A DNA stretch of 64,000 bases from Lentilactobacillus rapi DSM 19907 = JCM 15042 (GCF_001436255.1 NZ_AZEI01000049.1:9529-73528), one strand, 5' to 3'. Shown: positions 36,729 through 46,446, counted from the stretch's first letter. The notes: generated by a model from the letters alone, not told the origin. Made by a program: numbers and translations.

Positions 36729-37128
36729 TTTTCTTCAACAACTCCTATCAATGTACAGTGAATACTTTAACAAGAGATTGTTGCAATCGTGTAACAAACA
36801 ATTTGCAATGCAGTTAAAAGAAACTTAAGGAATGAAACATTCATTGTGATATTGCGGATTGAACGCTCTCAAACGTTACTGTGACGGCAATAATCAGTTT
36901 CAATTAATATGACAAACTAGCCGACTGGTCGCCACAATCTTAACTGGATTTCGGGTGGATTAATGTAAAATAACCCATTTTGCGCTGGAATGAGCAAATA
37001 AATAACAGACGCTTGGACCAATCAAGCTAAATTTTCAACGGGTTGGAAACGATGGCCAGCGTTAATATGAACGATGTTGAGGATCCGATTGGTTCAGATT
37101 TAAGTAATTCTGTAATTTAAAAACAATA
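36729..37128. other. Intergenic region with nlpC leader, otherwise no feature
   Basis: The right-to-left promoter region of the NlpC/P60 gene lies at the left (possible TTGCAA and TATTCA boxes around 36760-36790). In the rest I see no gene, repeat or RNA; a 22-codon frame at about 37052-37120 has no ribosome site and no recognisable product. Confidence 0.5.
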
Positions 37129-37172
37129 AAAAAGAAGCCGATGCAAACGGTGAATTTGCTTTTGGCTTCCTT
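37129..37172 (-). terminator. Intrinsic terminator after the MMPL gene
   Basis: On the minus strand, GAAGCCAAAAGCAAA and GTTTGCATCGGCTTC enclose TTCACC and TTTTTT follows. Confidence 0.85.
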
Positions 37173-37189
37173 GGGAAGGGCAACATTGA

Positions 37190-39901
37190 TTATTTATTTT
37201 TCAACATATTCTTCTTACTTGGTAGGGTGACCGATAATTTACCAAGGGATGAAACGATCAACGGTAAGACGAGGTAATAAACACAGACCGTGTAAATCAC
37301 AATCAAGGCAATTTCGATCAGGGCAAACGAGGCACCAAAGGTCAAGGCAATTGCCAAACCAACGGCGACTAAGATGATGTATCTGACAATTTTGCCATAA
37401 CTGGCCATGGTTGGCCGAATCCAGTCGAGCATTGATAACTCTGTATATCTAAACGACAATCCCAAAGCAATGATCTGCCAGGCTGCGATCGCCGTTAGAA
37501 TTGAAACGGAAATTAATGGCACTTGCCAATCGAATTGATCGACGTTGGCAACGAAGCGCATCGTGATGTAGGCCAGCTGGAAGCCAGTGACGGCCGACAT
37601 CAGGAAAGCAATGATCCAGTAGAACGGTTGAAGAATGGCGCGGCTAACGATAAAGACCGCCGCCATCACCCCAATGATGACAATTGCCAACAATGACATG
37701 AAGTGATGACTCAATTTAGATTGATTGATTGCTTGAGAGACGGGTTCACCAGTCATGGCAACTTGGTCATGTGCGAGTGGGGTTCCTCGAAGCTGCAAGT
37801 TGACCTGGTTCTGTAATCGCTGTACTTGCTTAATGTTGGACTCACTCGATGGCGCATTCTTCATGACCACTTGGAGTGTGGTAATCTTTTTGTTTTCACT
37901 GGTGTAATTCAACATGGTTTGTAAGAAATCGGTATCCGTTAATTGTGCTTTGGTAATGTAGTAAACGTTAGCGGCACCAGATTGTTGCAGGCCATTCAAG
38001 TAATCGTAAATATCATTTAGTTGAGAAGTGGACGAATGAACTTGCCCACTGACCTTCTTTAACTGCTTTTGGACTTGATCGATCTGTTGACTGTAATTCT
38101 GTAGATTGTTGTAACTATTTTGACCATAGTTTTGAATCACTTGACCTTCAGCACTTAATTGACTAAGTCCTGATGAAACGGCTTGCAGTGATTGATTTAA
38201 CTCATTAATTTTTGCCTGGTAGGCCCGAACTCGCCGAGACGCACTTTGGCGGCCGGCAACTCCGGAATTAGCAGCCGCTTGGCTTACTTGGGAGGCAAGG
38301 TTACTGCTATCGCTGATGATTTGATTACTCTTCTTCACCAGCTTGGACATGTCTTTGACTTGTTGCTTCAAGGCTGACAGGTTGAGGTTGCTGTCACTGT
38401 TTTGAATCCCGCTGGAAGCTTGGGATAATTGCCCGGTAGCCTGTTTGGCATTGAGGCCAATTGACTGGAGCTGACTTGAAACGTAGTACTTTTCAATTGG
38501 CATGCCACCTGGTTGGGTCAATGAATAGACAGCACTGACGCCTTGCGTGTGTTGTAATTTACTGGTTAAAGCATCAATATGCTGGAGATATTTTTCGTTG
38601 TCCAATGGCTTATCGTTCTTCAAATAAATCGTGATCGGGGTTGCTTTACCTGCCGAGAAATGAGCTTGGAGAAGTTGAGCTCCTTTGACGGCTTGGTTTG
38701 TTTGGGTCAGGTTGGTCATTGGGGAGAAGTTTAAACTATTATGATAGAAATAAATAAATGGCAGGGTAATGTAGAGAACTACCAGAAAACTGGCCAACGG
38801 CTGCCAGAGCGAAAATTCGGTTGCGCGGGACCAGAAATGAGATTTCATCGCCGTGAGTGGCGCGTTTGATGGCCAGAAGAGACTTTCACCCAGTGCAGCG
38901 GTGAAAACGGCGTTTAAAGTAATGGTTGCCAGAATTAGAACTAAGTAAGTGATTCCAAGGGTCCACAGCGATTGGATTTGGTCGTAGTTCACGAAGCCAC
39001 AGGCGAAGAAAATAATGGCGAGGGCCCCACCGACCACCGTAATTGGAAATCTGAGCGCAGCAATTGTCTGGGTAGTGGCATAACCACCTTCCCGCTGGAG
39101 CGCTAAGACACTGCGGAATTTACGATAAATGTAAATATTCCAAATCGTGCCGATTGTTAAAGTTGCGATGCCAATTTCCAGTGGCACATATTGTGAATAT
39201 GGCAAATTAAATAGCCTCGACAGGTGCAGTGACACACTATATGAGGTCACAAACGCCGAGAACAGAGTGATAAATGAAATCAGTGGTGCAAAAACCGACC
39301 TGAAATAGATGCCAACGATCAGCATTGACACGATGAATAGCGCGATCAAAACTAATTGAGTGACTTGCGAGTTCTTTTGGTTGTTAACATCACGGATGAT
39401 TTCAGGGCTGGTAACGTAAGACTTTAGCCCGTGAACTTTGACTTGGCTGATAAGTTCGTTCGTCAAAACGCGGAGGGTATTGCCCTTGGCGTTGAGGTCC
39501 AAACTAACCATTTGAGTGGAGCCGTCCTTTGAGAGCATTTGGTTTTTGCCGGCAACGTTTGTGCTTGGCGTGACAATCTTCTTAATGCTGTAATAGGATT
39601 TGTGCTGTTTGAGCTGATTAATTGTCTTGTCGATTTTGGCTTGTTGCGAATTGGTAATCTTGCCCGTTGAATTCTGATAGACAATATTAACCGAGGTGGT
39701 TCCCCCAAGTTGATAACCCCATTGTTGGCGAAGCTGGTTGGCTTTTGCCGGCTGAGAGTTGGCACCATAGCTCGGCTGACTGTATGATTGCAAGGCATCT
39801 GTTATGTTTGGTGCGGAAATAATTGCAATAAAAACAATAATCAGCCATACTAACAGCGTGAATAACCGATTTCTGTGTAATTTAATCATTGTGTCTTTCA
39901 T
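37190..39901 (-). CDS. MMPL/RND-family membrane transporter
   Basis: A 903-residue protein with the two-fold RND layout: helix 1, a large extracytoplasmic domain, five helices, a second large domain with long coiled-coil stretches (about 480-640, rich in SQ and NQ), and five more helices. MMPL proteins of Gram-positives export lipids or peptides or resist membrane stress; the cargo is unknown. The ATG at 39901 has GGGGACG upstream; an ATG four codons further on is also possible. Confidence 0.85.
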   Translation of the reverse strand: MKDTMIKLHRNRLFTLLVWLIIVFIAIISAPNITDALQSYSQPSYGANSQPAKANQLRQQWGYQLGGTTSVNIVYQNSTGKITNSQQAKIDKTINQLKQHKSYYSIKKIVTPSTNVAGKNQMLSKDGSTQMVSLDLNAKGNTLRVLTNELISQVKVHGLKSYVTSPEIIRDVNNQKNSQVTQLVLIALFIVSMLIVGIYFRSVFAPLISFITLFSAFVTSYSVSLHLSRLFNLPYSQYVPLEIGIATLTIGTIWNIYIYRKFRSVLALQREGGYATTQTIAALRFPITVVGGALAIIFFACGFVNYDQIQSLWTLGITYLVLILATITLNAVFTAALGESLFWPSNAPLTAMKSHFWSRATEFSLWQPLASFLVVLYITLPFIYFYHNSLNFSPMTNLTQTNQAVKGAQLLQAHFSAGKATPITIYLKNDKPLDNEKYLQHIDALTSKLQHTQGVSAVYSLTQPGGMPIEKYYVSSQLQSIGLNAKQATGQLSQASSGIQNSDSNLNLSALKQQVKDMSKLVKKSNQIISDSSNLASQVSQAAANSGVAGRQSASRRVRAYQAKINELNQSLQAVSSGLSQLSAEGQVIQNYGQNSYNNLQNYSQQIDQVQKQLKKVSGQVHSSTSQLNDIYDYLNGLQQSGAANVYYITKAQLTDTDFLQTMLNYTSENKKITTLQVVMKNAPSSESNIKQVQRLQNQVNLQLRGTPLAHDQVAMTGEPVSQAINQSKLSHHFMSLLAIVIIGVMAAVFIVSRAILQPFYWIIAFLMSAVTGFQLAYITMRFVANVDQFDWQVPLISVSILTAIAAWQIIALGLSFRYTELSMLDWIRPTMASYGKIVRYIILVAVGLAIALTFGASFALIEIALIVIYTVCVYYLVLPLIVSSLGKLSVTLPSKKNMLKNK

Positions 39902-40059
39902 TAAGTCGTCCCCTAATATGTATGTATGAAAAGGCTCATATACTAAGAGTTTACCATTTTATAACGGGTAACGCGACAGGTTTCCGGTAGATTTGGGCCG
40001 GAAAATGGCAATAATCGCAAAGAATTTTGGTTCAAATGAAGTTGAGAGGGGTGAAGCGA

Positions 40060-41037
40060 TTGTGTACGAGTGTTTTTCAAATTGGGCAAACTGACGGTAC
40101 TCACGTTTTGGCACGGACGATGGATTGGCCACGATTAGGTGCCCGACCACTGTTTTGCCCCAGAAATTTTGTCTGGAATTCGATTTATGATGACCAGCAG
40201 TATACGACCAAGTACGCGTTGATCGGGTCCGGTGGTGCTCATGATCGGGAAATTGACGTCTCAGATGGCGTTAATGAATGTGGGTTGGCGGTTCAAAAGC
40301 TGACTTTTACTAATGGAAGTGAATTAGTCACAGAACCTGGAGCAGGTAAAGTTCATTTGGCGCCATTTGAACTATCTTTTTATTTACTGGCCAATTACCG
40401 CTCCGTCCAAGACATCGTTGATCACATCGAAGAAATTGAATTGATGGCCGATAAACACAGTTTGAAAAAATATGGCCATTCTGAATTGCATTTTGCAGCC
40501 TGTGATTCCACAGGCAGAAATATTGTGATTGAACCGGTGACTTCACCGATTGAAATCATTGAGAATCCGCTGGGAATTTTGACAAACAGTAATCATTTTG
40601 ATCGACAAATTGAGCGGTTGGGAAAATATCTGGATTTTACGCCGGCATTTTTGAATCACGCCGTGCCGTTGAATGCGCCAAGAGTAACCACTGGCAATGT
40701 TTCTGGGAAGTCGATTCCCCCTGGATCGTATTCACCCGGATCACGGTTCATTCGGGCAGCCTATCTCAAAGAAAGAATTGATTTGCCGCAAACTGAAAAC
40801 GAGGCGGTTGATAATTGTTGGCATATTTTGGATTCAGTTAACGTTCCCAAAAGCCAAGAACACCAGCCGACATATTCGGTGTACCGGGCAGCGGTGTGTT
40901 GTGAGAGCTTGAATTATTACTATCAGCCTTACCATGCCAAATCAGTGGTCAGAATCCAGTTGACCCCAGAATTAATGGCAAGCAATCAGCTCAAGTTTTT
41001 TGACGTTAAAGATAGGATTCAATTTGTCGACATTTAA
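40060..41037 (+). CDS. Choloylglycine hydrolase / penicillin-acylase family Ntn hydrolase
   Basis: A 325-residue N-terminal nucleophile hydrolase. Translation starts at TTG 40060, so that Cys2 (CTSVF) becomes the nucleophile after removal of the initiator; GAGAGGGG lies upstream. The ORF opening at 40027 would hide this cysteine and is rejected. Other family residues are Arg19 and Asp22 in LARTMDW, the Asn in LTNSNHF and the Arg in SRFIRAAYLKE. The family covers bile salt hydrolases, penicillin V acylases and N-acyl homoserine lactone acylases; which amide is cut cannot be said. Confidence 0.87.
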   Translation: MCTSVFQIGQTDGTHVLARTMDWPRLGARPLFCPRNFVWNSIYDDQQYTTKYALIGSGGAHDREIDVSDGVNECGLAVQKLTFTNGSELVTEPGAGKVHLAPFELSFYLLANYRSVQDIVDHIEEIELMADKHSLKKYGHSELHFAACDSTGRNIVIEPVTSPIEIIENPLGILTNSNHFDRQIERLGKYLDFTPAFLNHAVPLNAPRVTTGNVSGKSIPPGSYSPGSRFIRAAYLKERIDLPQTENEAVDNCWHILDSVNVPKSQEHQPTYSVYRAAVCCESLNYYYQPYHAKSVVRIQLTPELMASNQLKFFDVKDRIQFVDI

Positions 41038-41077
41038 TGTATAATTGGAAAAGATGATTTGAACAGGGGAAATTGAG

Positions 41078-41695
41078 TTGCAGAAAAAGAGCTGGCACGT
41101 TATTTTAATAATACTCGCTACGGTCTTAGTCATCGTGGGCGGATTGGTGGTTAGAAACAACTTGTCTCAGCAAAGCCAGCCAACCCGGAATATTCCAACT
41201 TTGACAAAAAAGCCGACTCAACATTTCTCCAAGCAGCAAAAGGAAAGCTTCATTGACCAGATCGGCACACCAGCGATGGCATTGTATAGAAGAAACCGGC
41301 AAATTTTACCCAGCGTGGTGATCTCGCAGGCAATTCTGGAATCGCAGTTTGGCACGTCGCTGTTGTATAAGACGGCCAACAACCCATTTGGGGTGAAAGG
41401 CACTTACAATGGCCGATCGGTGACGTTCTATACGAGAGAAGTTGAACATGGTAAGTCGATCAAAGTGTTGGCTCAATTCAGAAAATATCCGACTTTAAGC
41501 GCAGCGTTGATGGACCACAATCGTTTGGTTGCTAAAAAGTTCATTAAGCATAAAAATATCATGAGCTATCGCACGTCAACGAATTTGTTACAACAAAATG
41601 GTTATGCAACCGATCCACATTACGCTAACAAATTGAATCATATTATTGTAAAATATCAGCTGTACAAATATGATCTGAAAGCGATAAATGAGTGA
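41078..41695 (+). CDS. Membrane-anchored or secreted glucosaminidase (GH73-like)
   Basis: A 205-residue protein: N-terminal helix (VILIILATVLVIVGGLVV), then a glucosaminidase domain with ILPSVVISQAILESQFGTS (catalytic Glu), NNPFGVKGTYNG and the YATDPHYANKL end. It hydrolyses glycan strands of peptidoglycan. The start is TTG at 41078 with AGGGG upstream. No cell-wall binding domain is present. It follows the Ntn hydrolase by 40 bp. Confidence 0.9.
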   Translation: MQKKSWHVILIILATVLVIVGGLVVRNNLSQQSQPTRNIPTLTKKPTQHFSKQQKESFIDQIGTPAMALYRRNRQILPSVVISQAILESQFGTSLLYKTANNPFGVKGTYNGRSVTFYTREVEHGKSIKVLAQFRKYPTLSAALMDHNRLVAKKFIKHKNIMSYRTSTNLLQQNGYATDPHYANKLNHIIVKYQLYKYDLKAINE

Positions 41696-41773
41696 GGTTA
41701 AGCGAAAACAATCGATAAATTCACTGCAAGGAACCAGTAACCACACAGACACATACTTCGGAGGGATGCTAAA

Positions 41774-42535
41774 TTGTTGGATTGGGTTTCGAATCTGTAC
41801 GGCCCGTTTTTTGATACACATAATTGGTCGACCGTGATCACAAGCGGCGACGATTGGTTAATTATTTTGTCACTGGTCACAATCGAATGTTTGCTATCAG
41901 TCGATAATGCCGTCGTCCTTGCTGCGCAGACGCAAGCGCTTCCAACGAAAGTTCAACGAGAAAAGTCATTGTTTTACGGGTTATGGGGGGCTTACCTCTT
42001 TCGTTTCCTAATCATCGGGGTCGGAACGTATATGATCCATTTTTGGGAAATCAAAGTCATTGGCTCCCTGTACCTTTTTTATCTTGTCTACACTTTCTTC
42101 CGAAAGACGCGAGTTGTCAGGACCCACAAGCTGGCCGGCAAATCTAAATCCGGCTTGTCATTATTCTGGTCAGTTGTTCTCCAGATTGAATTCATGGACG
42201 TGGTGTTCTCCATCGATTCAGTGCTGGCATCATTGGCCATTTCGCCTAACCCGGTTATTGTGTTGATTGGTGGGATGATTGGTATTTTGGCAATGCGGGG
42301 AGTTGCGGAGGTCATCATGAAACTCATGGTAATTATTCCGGAATTACAGCCAATGGCCTATATTTTGATTGGCATTATTGCCTTGAAATTGTTTCTCTCA
42401 ATTCCATTAATTGATATCGAAATTCCAGCATCTGTATTTGGCCTGATCGTCATTGGGGCGGTCATCATTACCCTTATTATTCACTATGTACGGAAAGGAC
42501 GGCAAAACCAACATGAGCGTTCAGATAACTCCTGA
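41774..42535 (+). CDS. TerC-family integral membrane protein
   Basis: A 253-residue protein with about seven helices and the TerC acidic motifs SVDNAVVLA (helix 2) and FMDVVFSIDSVLA (helix 4-5). TerC/YkoY-type proteins are linked to metal homeostasis, notably manganese export for exoenzyme loading, and to tellurite resistance. Tandem TTG codons at 41774 and 41777 follow GGAGGG. I see no yybP-ykoY riboswitch in the 78-bp leader. The 3' end overlaps the thioredoxin gene by 23 bp. Confidence 0.88.
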   Translation: MLDWVSNLYGPFFDTHNWSTVITSGDDWLIILSLVTIECLLSVDNAVVLAAQTQALPTKVQREKSLFYGLWGAYLFRFLIIGVGTYMIHFWEIKVIGSLYLFYLVYTFFRKTRVVRTHKLAGKSKSGLSLFWSVVLQIEFMDVVFSIDSVLASLAISPNPVIVLIGGMIGILAMRGVAEVIMKLMVIIPELQPMAYILIGIIALKLFLSIPLIDIEIPASVFGLIVIGAVIITLIIHYVRKGRQNQHERSDNS

Positions 42536-42842
42536 AAATTTAGAAACCCAAGTTGCCAATAAGCTCACCGTCATCGATTTTTGGGCACCCTGGTGCGGTC
42601 CATGTAAAATTCTGGATCCAATCCTGGCTGACCTTGAAAAGACGTATGGCGACAGAATTAAGTTTGCAAAAATGAACGTGGACGGCAATCAAGCCATCGC
42701 CGAAAAATATCACGTGATGAGTGTTCCCAGCTTGGTCATCTTTAAAAATGGCAAGGCTGCTGAAAAAGTCACGGGGGTTTACCCTAAAGAGAAGCTTGCC
42801 AAATATTTTGACAAGAAGCTCCAAGAAGTTGACGTTATTTAA
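42513..42842 (+). CDS. trxA: Thioredoxin
   Basis: A 109-residue cytoplasmic thioredoxin with the active site WAPWCGPCKILDP and the cis-proline in SVPSLVIF. It reduces protein disulphides and is itself reduced by thioredoxin reductase. The ATG at 42513 lies inside the end of the TerC gene; the frame extends upstream to 42453, but that part has no thioredoxin character. The purine-rich GGAAAGGACGG is somewhat far (about 10-15 nt), so translational coupling to terC is likely. Confidence 0.93.
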   Translation: MSVQITPENLETQVANKLTVIDFWAPWCGPCKILDPILADLEKTYGDRIKFAKMNVDGNQAIAEKYHVMSVPSLVIFKNGKAAEKVTGVYPKEKLAKYFDKKLQEVDVI

Positions 42843-43224
42843 AGGGCTTGATGCCTTGTTCTGTGGCCTGTTTGGATAATTTGGTATTCAAAATATCGAG
42901 ACCCTGCAGCGGGAAGTTGAACAATGGGGCAATGAGGTTGGTTTTATTGGGATCCGGAACGACTTGGCTCTCCTTTAAGTTCGGCAGCATTTTTGCCAAA
43001 TCGGTTTGGGTTAACTTTAACTGGCGGGCATAATAGATCACTTTTTGGAACACCAAATTTTTGAACCAGAGATAGTATACGATGCCAGCTGCTGCGATAT
43101 ACCAAAAGACGGTCCACGTGATGCCAATTTTGGCTGGCGATAAGAAGCCGAGAAAAATTGCCAAGAATACAAAGATACAATATGTTAGAATGCTAATAAG
43201 CGTTAATTTGAATTTAGTGGACAT
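42835..43224 (-). CDS. Hypothetical protein with two membrane helices
   Basis: A 129-residue protein: two helices (LISILTYCIFVFLAIFLGFL and ITWTVFWYIAAAGIVYYLWF), then a polar region YYARQLKLTQTDLAKMLPN resembling a helix-turn-helix but not convincing, and LIAPLFNFPLQGLDIL. No family is recognised. The start at 43224 is chosen because the frame before it is a hydrophobic shadow of the divergent GNAT promoter; the ribosome site is weak. The 3' end overlaps trxA by 8 bp. Confidence 0.6.
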   Translation of the reverse strand: MSTKFKLTLISILTYCIFVFLAIFLGFLSPAKIGITWTVFWYIAAAGIVYYLWFKNLVFQKVIYYARQLKLTQTDLAKMLPNLKESQVVPDPNKTNLIAPLFNFPLQGLDILNTKLSKQATEQGIKPFK

Positions 43225-43313
43225 GATTTGCCAACTTTCTAATTGGAATTTGGAACATCGTTCAGCTACAATTATAACAATAACCATAAAAAGATAGATA
43301 GTGAGATGAAATT

Positions 43314-43868
43314 TTGAAATTTTCAGTAGAAACAATTAGGCCAGATGATTATGTGGCTGTTCGTGGGATTATTGCGGATAGTTACAAGAATGACATGCCG
43401 AACACTGATGGTGACGAGGTGGACATGGTTGACCGTTTGCGATCATACTCTGAGTATCGGGATAACTTCGAAGTCGTTGCCAAGGATCAAGATCATCAGG
43501 TGATTGGTCACGCATTGATGATTCCAATTCAGGTGAGCTCACCATGGCATTCATTTGATATCGTTTCGATCGTTGAAATCAGCGTTGGCAGCGATTATCA
43601 AGATCAAGGAATTGGCCAAGCAATGGTGACTGAGCTTGAAACCAGAGCACAGTTAGCGGGCTATCCTGCTGTGAGTGCAATTGATAATTCTGACTTTTTC
43701 TTCAAGAATAATTATGTGCCAGCTGATAATTTTGACATCTATTCATCATTATCAGTTGACCTCAACGCCAATATGATCAAACCATTATTTGACGGGAGCC
43801 TCTTTAACAAGGGTGGCAAGGTTTATTACCCTGAAGAGTTCTTTGGCGTTCGTAATACTGAAGCTTAA
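43314..43868 (+). CDS. GNAT-family N-acetyltransferase
   Basis: A 184-residue acetyltransferase. The acetyl-CoA pyrophosphate loop is EISVGSDYQDQGIGQAMV, followed by ARAQLAGYPAVSAIDNSDFF and the NNYVPADNF strand; the first 60 residues resemble predicted YhbS-like N-acetyltransferases. The acceptor is unknown. TTG at 43314 is used, with a weak GTGAGATG site. Confidence 0.8.
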   Translation: MKFSVETIRPDDYVAVRGIIADSYKNDMPNTDGDEVDMVDRLRSYSEYRDNFEVVAKDQDHQVIGHALMIPIQVSSPWHSFDIVSIVEISVGSDYQDQGIGQAMVTELETRAQLAGYPAVSAIDNSDFFFKNNYVPADNFDIYSSLSVDLNANMIKPLFDGSLFNKGGKVYYPEEFFGVRNTEA

Positions 43869-43892
43869 TTTTGAATCATGATTTCATATTAA

Positions 43893-44094
43893 TTAGTAGT
43901 AAGGATATCTGGGTGTCAGGAAGTCGGTGGGTGCTGCGAATCGATCAGGGTATCATTATGAACTACGTGAAGTTGAATTCCGGATAATAACTAGAACCGA
44001 TATCATCTAGTGAGGAGCCTTTTTGGGCTTGAATTTGGGTGGTACAACGGTCGCGCGTCCCTGTCACATGTTATGTGTGATGGGGATTTTTTTG
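43893..44094 (+). promoter_or_regulatory. T-box riboswitch leader, probably tyrosine-specific
   Basis: The antiterminator core GGGTGGTAC (44037-44045) with CGCGCGTCCCTG after it is the conserved T-box sequence that pairs with the CCA end of uncharged tRNA. A terminator follows (CCCTGTCACA against TGTGTGATGGGG, then seven T, 44056-44094). In the Stem I region, GAACTACGTGA (43960-43970) fits a specifier loop with the codon TAC at 43964-43966, which is tyrosine. Uncharged tRNA-Tyr would then switch on the NhaC-type transporter gene. Confidence 0.85.
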
Positions 44095-44125
44095 TGCTTA
44101 AAAAATGAATTGAGGAGAACTAAAA

Positions 44126-45526
44126 ATGCAGACAAAACACCAAACCAACAGAATTGGATTGATTGAAGGCATTATCGTCCTGTTGGTCATGCTCATTATC
44201 ATGGGAATTAGTGTGATTAAGTTTCAAATTTCACCAGAAATCCCCATTTTATTTGTGATCTTATTACTCATTGTTTGGGCAAAAGCCCGGGGATTTTCGT
44301 GGGATTCTGTCAATCAAGGGATTATCAATGGGATTACAACCGGAATTATTCCGATGTTTATTTTTATTTTAATCGGCGCCTTAATCAGTTCGTGGATCGC
44401 TGCGGGGGTGATCCCGTCACTGATGGTGTTTGGCTTCCATATGATTAGTGCCGAATGGTTTTTACCCTCGGTATTCCTAGTCTGTACAATTGTGGGAACG
44501 GCGATTGGAAGTGCGTTTACCGTTGTATCGACGATTGGGATTGCCTTTCTTGGAATGGGGCTGACGCTCGGCATCAATCCGGCGATGATCGCTGGGGCAG
44601 TTATTTCTGGGGCAATCTTTGGCGATAAGACCTCACCATTGTCTGATTCAACCAATTTGGCATCGGCAGTTGTTGGGGCTGATCTTTTTAGCCATATTCG
44701 TAATTTGATGTGGTCAACAATCCCCGCACTTCTGACCTCGCTAATTGTTTTCTTCATTATTGGGCGTTCAAATGCGCAATTGGACGAACGCGTGATTAAT
44801 CACACCGTTAATGTCTTAAGCACCAATTTTAATATCACGGCTTGGGCGTTTCTTCCTATACTATTGATGTTTTTATGTGCCTGGGGAAAAATTCCGGCAA
44901 TCCCGACACTGTTTATGAACATTGTCGTGGCGGTTGGGATGATTTACGTGGATAAGCCCGGTACTAAGATCCAATCGATCGTTGATATTTTAACCAATGG
45001 GTTTGTTTCCCATACCGGTAACAAAAGCGTGGACAGCTTACTGACACGGGGCGGCATCATGAGCATGATGGCGACAATTGCCTTGATTATTTCGGCGTTG
45101 GCCTTGGGTGGTCTGTTGATGCAGTTTGGCGTCATTGATGCAGTGATGCAGCCATTATCAAAGCGATTGAGTTCAAATGGCTCACTCATTTTAGCGGTTA
45201 TTTTAAGCGGAATTGGGGTTAATTTGTTTGTCGGCGAGCAGTACTTGTCAGTAATTTTGCCCGGAAATGCGTTTAAATCAACCTTCACCAAAGCTGGCCT
45301 TGCTCCCGTTGCGCTGAGTCGGGCGCTTGAAGATGGCGGAACGGTAATTAATTATCTGGTGCCATGGGGAGTTGCGGCCGTTTTTGCAGCCAATACTTTG
45401 GGCGTTTCAACGATTCATTACCTGCCATTTGCGATTTTTAGCCTTGCGTCGCCAGTATTTTCGATTCTGAGTGGCTTCACAGGTATTGGTTTGAAACATT
45501 TGAATAAAACCGAAAAAGCTGCATAA
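44126..45526 (+). CDS. NhaC-family transporter under T-box control
   Basis: A 466-residue membrane protein of the NhaC Na+/H+ antiporter superfamily, with about eleven helices, GAIFGDKTSPLSDSTNLAS (ion-site region) and ALEDGGTVINYLVPWG near the end. Control by a tyrosine-type T-box suggests that the real cargo is tyrosine or a tyrosine-related solute rather than only sodium; comparative work on T-boxes has predicted such NhaC-type tyrosine transporters. GAGGAG precedes the ATG. Confidence 0.88.
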   Translation: MQTKHQTNRIGLIEGIIVLLVMLIIMGISVIKFQISPEIPILFVILLLIVWAKARGFSWDSVNQGIINGITTGIIPMFIFILIGALISSWIAAGVIPSLMVFGFHMISAEWFLPSVFLVCTIVGTAIGSAFTVVSTIGIAFLGMGLTLGINPAMIAGAVISGAIFGDKTSPLSDSTNLASAVVGADLFSHIRNLMWSTIPALLTSLIVFFIIGRSNAQLDERVINHTVNVLSTNFNITAWAFLPILLMFLCAWGKIPAIPTLFMNIVVAVGMIYVDKPGTKIQSIVDILTNGFVSHTGNKSVDSLLTRGGIMSMMATIALIISALALGGLLMQFGVIDAVMQPLSKRLSSNGSLILAVILSGIGVNLFVGEQYLSVILPGNAFKSTFTKAGLAPVALSRALEDGGTVINYLVPWGVAAVFAANTLGVSTIHYLPFAIFSLASPVFSILSGFTGIGLKHLNKTEKAA

Positions 45527-45741
45527 AGTTGACCCAATCGCATTGAAAACGCTTTGGAAAAGCCCGCTATATTGGGTTCTTTGACAAACGTTACCTAACC
45601 ATTACATTAATTACACACGGGCCTTTTTTCTTAACACTGTCGATATTGCATAGTAACACCGTAACTATACACTATGTATTGTTGATCGATGAGGTCGACA
45701 AAAAATCTAGACACAGAACACAGATATAGGAGTGTGTAATT

Positions 45742-46353
45742 TTGAAAAAAGTACTATCTATGATTCTCGCAACTTCAGCCGCAGCTATTGGTTTATTCTT
45801 CGCAGGTTCCGCTTATGCTTCAGCATCCACAATAGTTACAGTTAAGTCCGGCGATACAGTTTGGGGTATTTCACAACAATACAATACCTCCGTCGATGCA
45901 ATCGAAAACGCCAACAGCCTTTCGGATGCAAATGTTATTACAGTTGGTCAACAGTTGACTATTCCAGGTGCAAATGATTCAGCAGCCGCAACAACATCCA
46001 CTACGAACCAAGCTGCTTCAACCACTCAGGCACAAACTTCATACAGCCAACCACAAACATCAACAACTACTCAAGCATCAAGTAATTATGCAAGTAACAA
46101 CAATACTTCAAATTACTCATCAGCTGCTTCAACAGGCGGCAGTGCTAAAGCTTGGATTGCCAACAAAGAATCAGGCGGTTCATATTCAGCACGTAACGGT
46201 CAATATGTAGGTAAGTACCAATTATCAGCTTCATACCTTCATGGTGACTATTCAGCAGCAAACCAGGAAAAGGTCGCTAACCAATACGTAGCAAGTCGTT
46301 ACGGTTCATGGTCAGCAGCTCAATCATTCTGGCAAGCAAATGGCTGGTACTAA
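45742..46353 (+). CDS. LysM-containing aggregation-promoting-factor-like secreted protein
   Basis: A 203-residue exported protein. Signal peptide (SMILATSAAAIGLFFAGSAYA), one LysM domain (VKSGDTVWGISQQYNTSVDA) that binds peptidoglycan, a Ser/Thr/Gln-rich linker (about 80-135), and the C-terminal Apf-type region WIANKESGGSYSARNGQYVG ... YGSWSAAQSFWQANGWY, a lysozyme-like fold remnant. Apf proteins are abundant on lactobacillus cells and affect shape and aggregation. TTG start with AGGAGTG. The 215-bp leader contains an AAAAGCCCG/CGGGCCTTTT pair around 45558-45627. Confidence 0.88.
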   Translation: MKKVLSMILATSAAAIGLFFAGSAYASASTIVTVKSGDTVWGISQQYNTSVDAIENANSLSDANVITVGQQLTIPGANDSAAATTSTTNQAASTTQAQTSYSQPQTSTTTQASSNYASNNNTSNYSSAASTGGSAKAWIANKESGGSYSARNGQYVGKYQLSASYLHGDYSAANQEKVANQYVASRYGSWSAAQSFWQANGWY

Positions 46354-46398
46354 AAAATAGAGTGCTCTTCAAGCCGGTTAGCTTTTGAGCATTAATGG

Positions 46399-46446
46399 AA
46401 TAACGGTTGACAACGCGTTTCTTGCGTTGTTAACCGTTATTTTATT
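46399..46446 (+). terminator. Intrinsic terminator after the LysM/Apf gene
   Basis: Arms TAACGGTTGACAACGC and GCGTTGTTAACCGTTA, loop GTTTCTT, followed by a T-rich run. Confidence 0.93.

Noticed and set aside
37052-37120. 22-codon ORF between the MMPL and NlpC genes
   Set aside because: No ribosome site and no recognisable product.
41696-41773. yybP-ykoY manganese riboswitch before the TerC gene
   Set aside because: The gap is only 78 bp and shows none of the conserved aptamer sequence.
45558-45628. Terminator or riboswitch between the NhaC and LysM/Apf genes
   Set aside because: AAAAGCCCG and CGGGCCTTTT could pair, but the loop is about 50 nt and encloses TTGACA; support is too weak for a feature.
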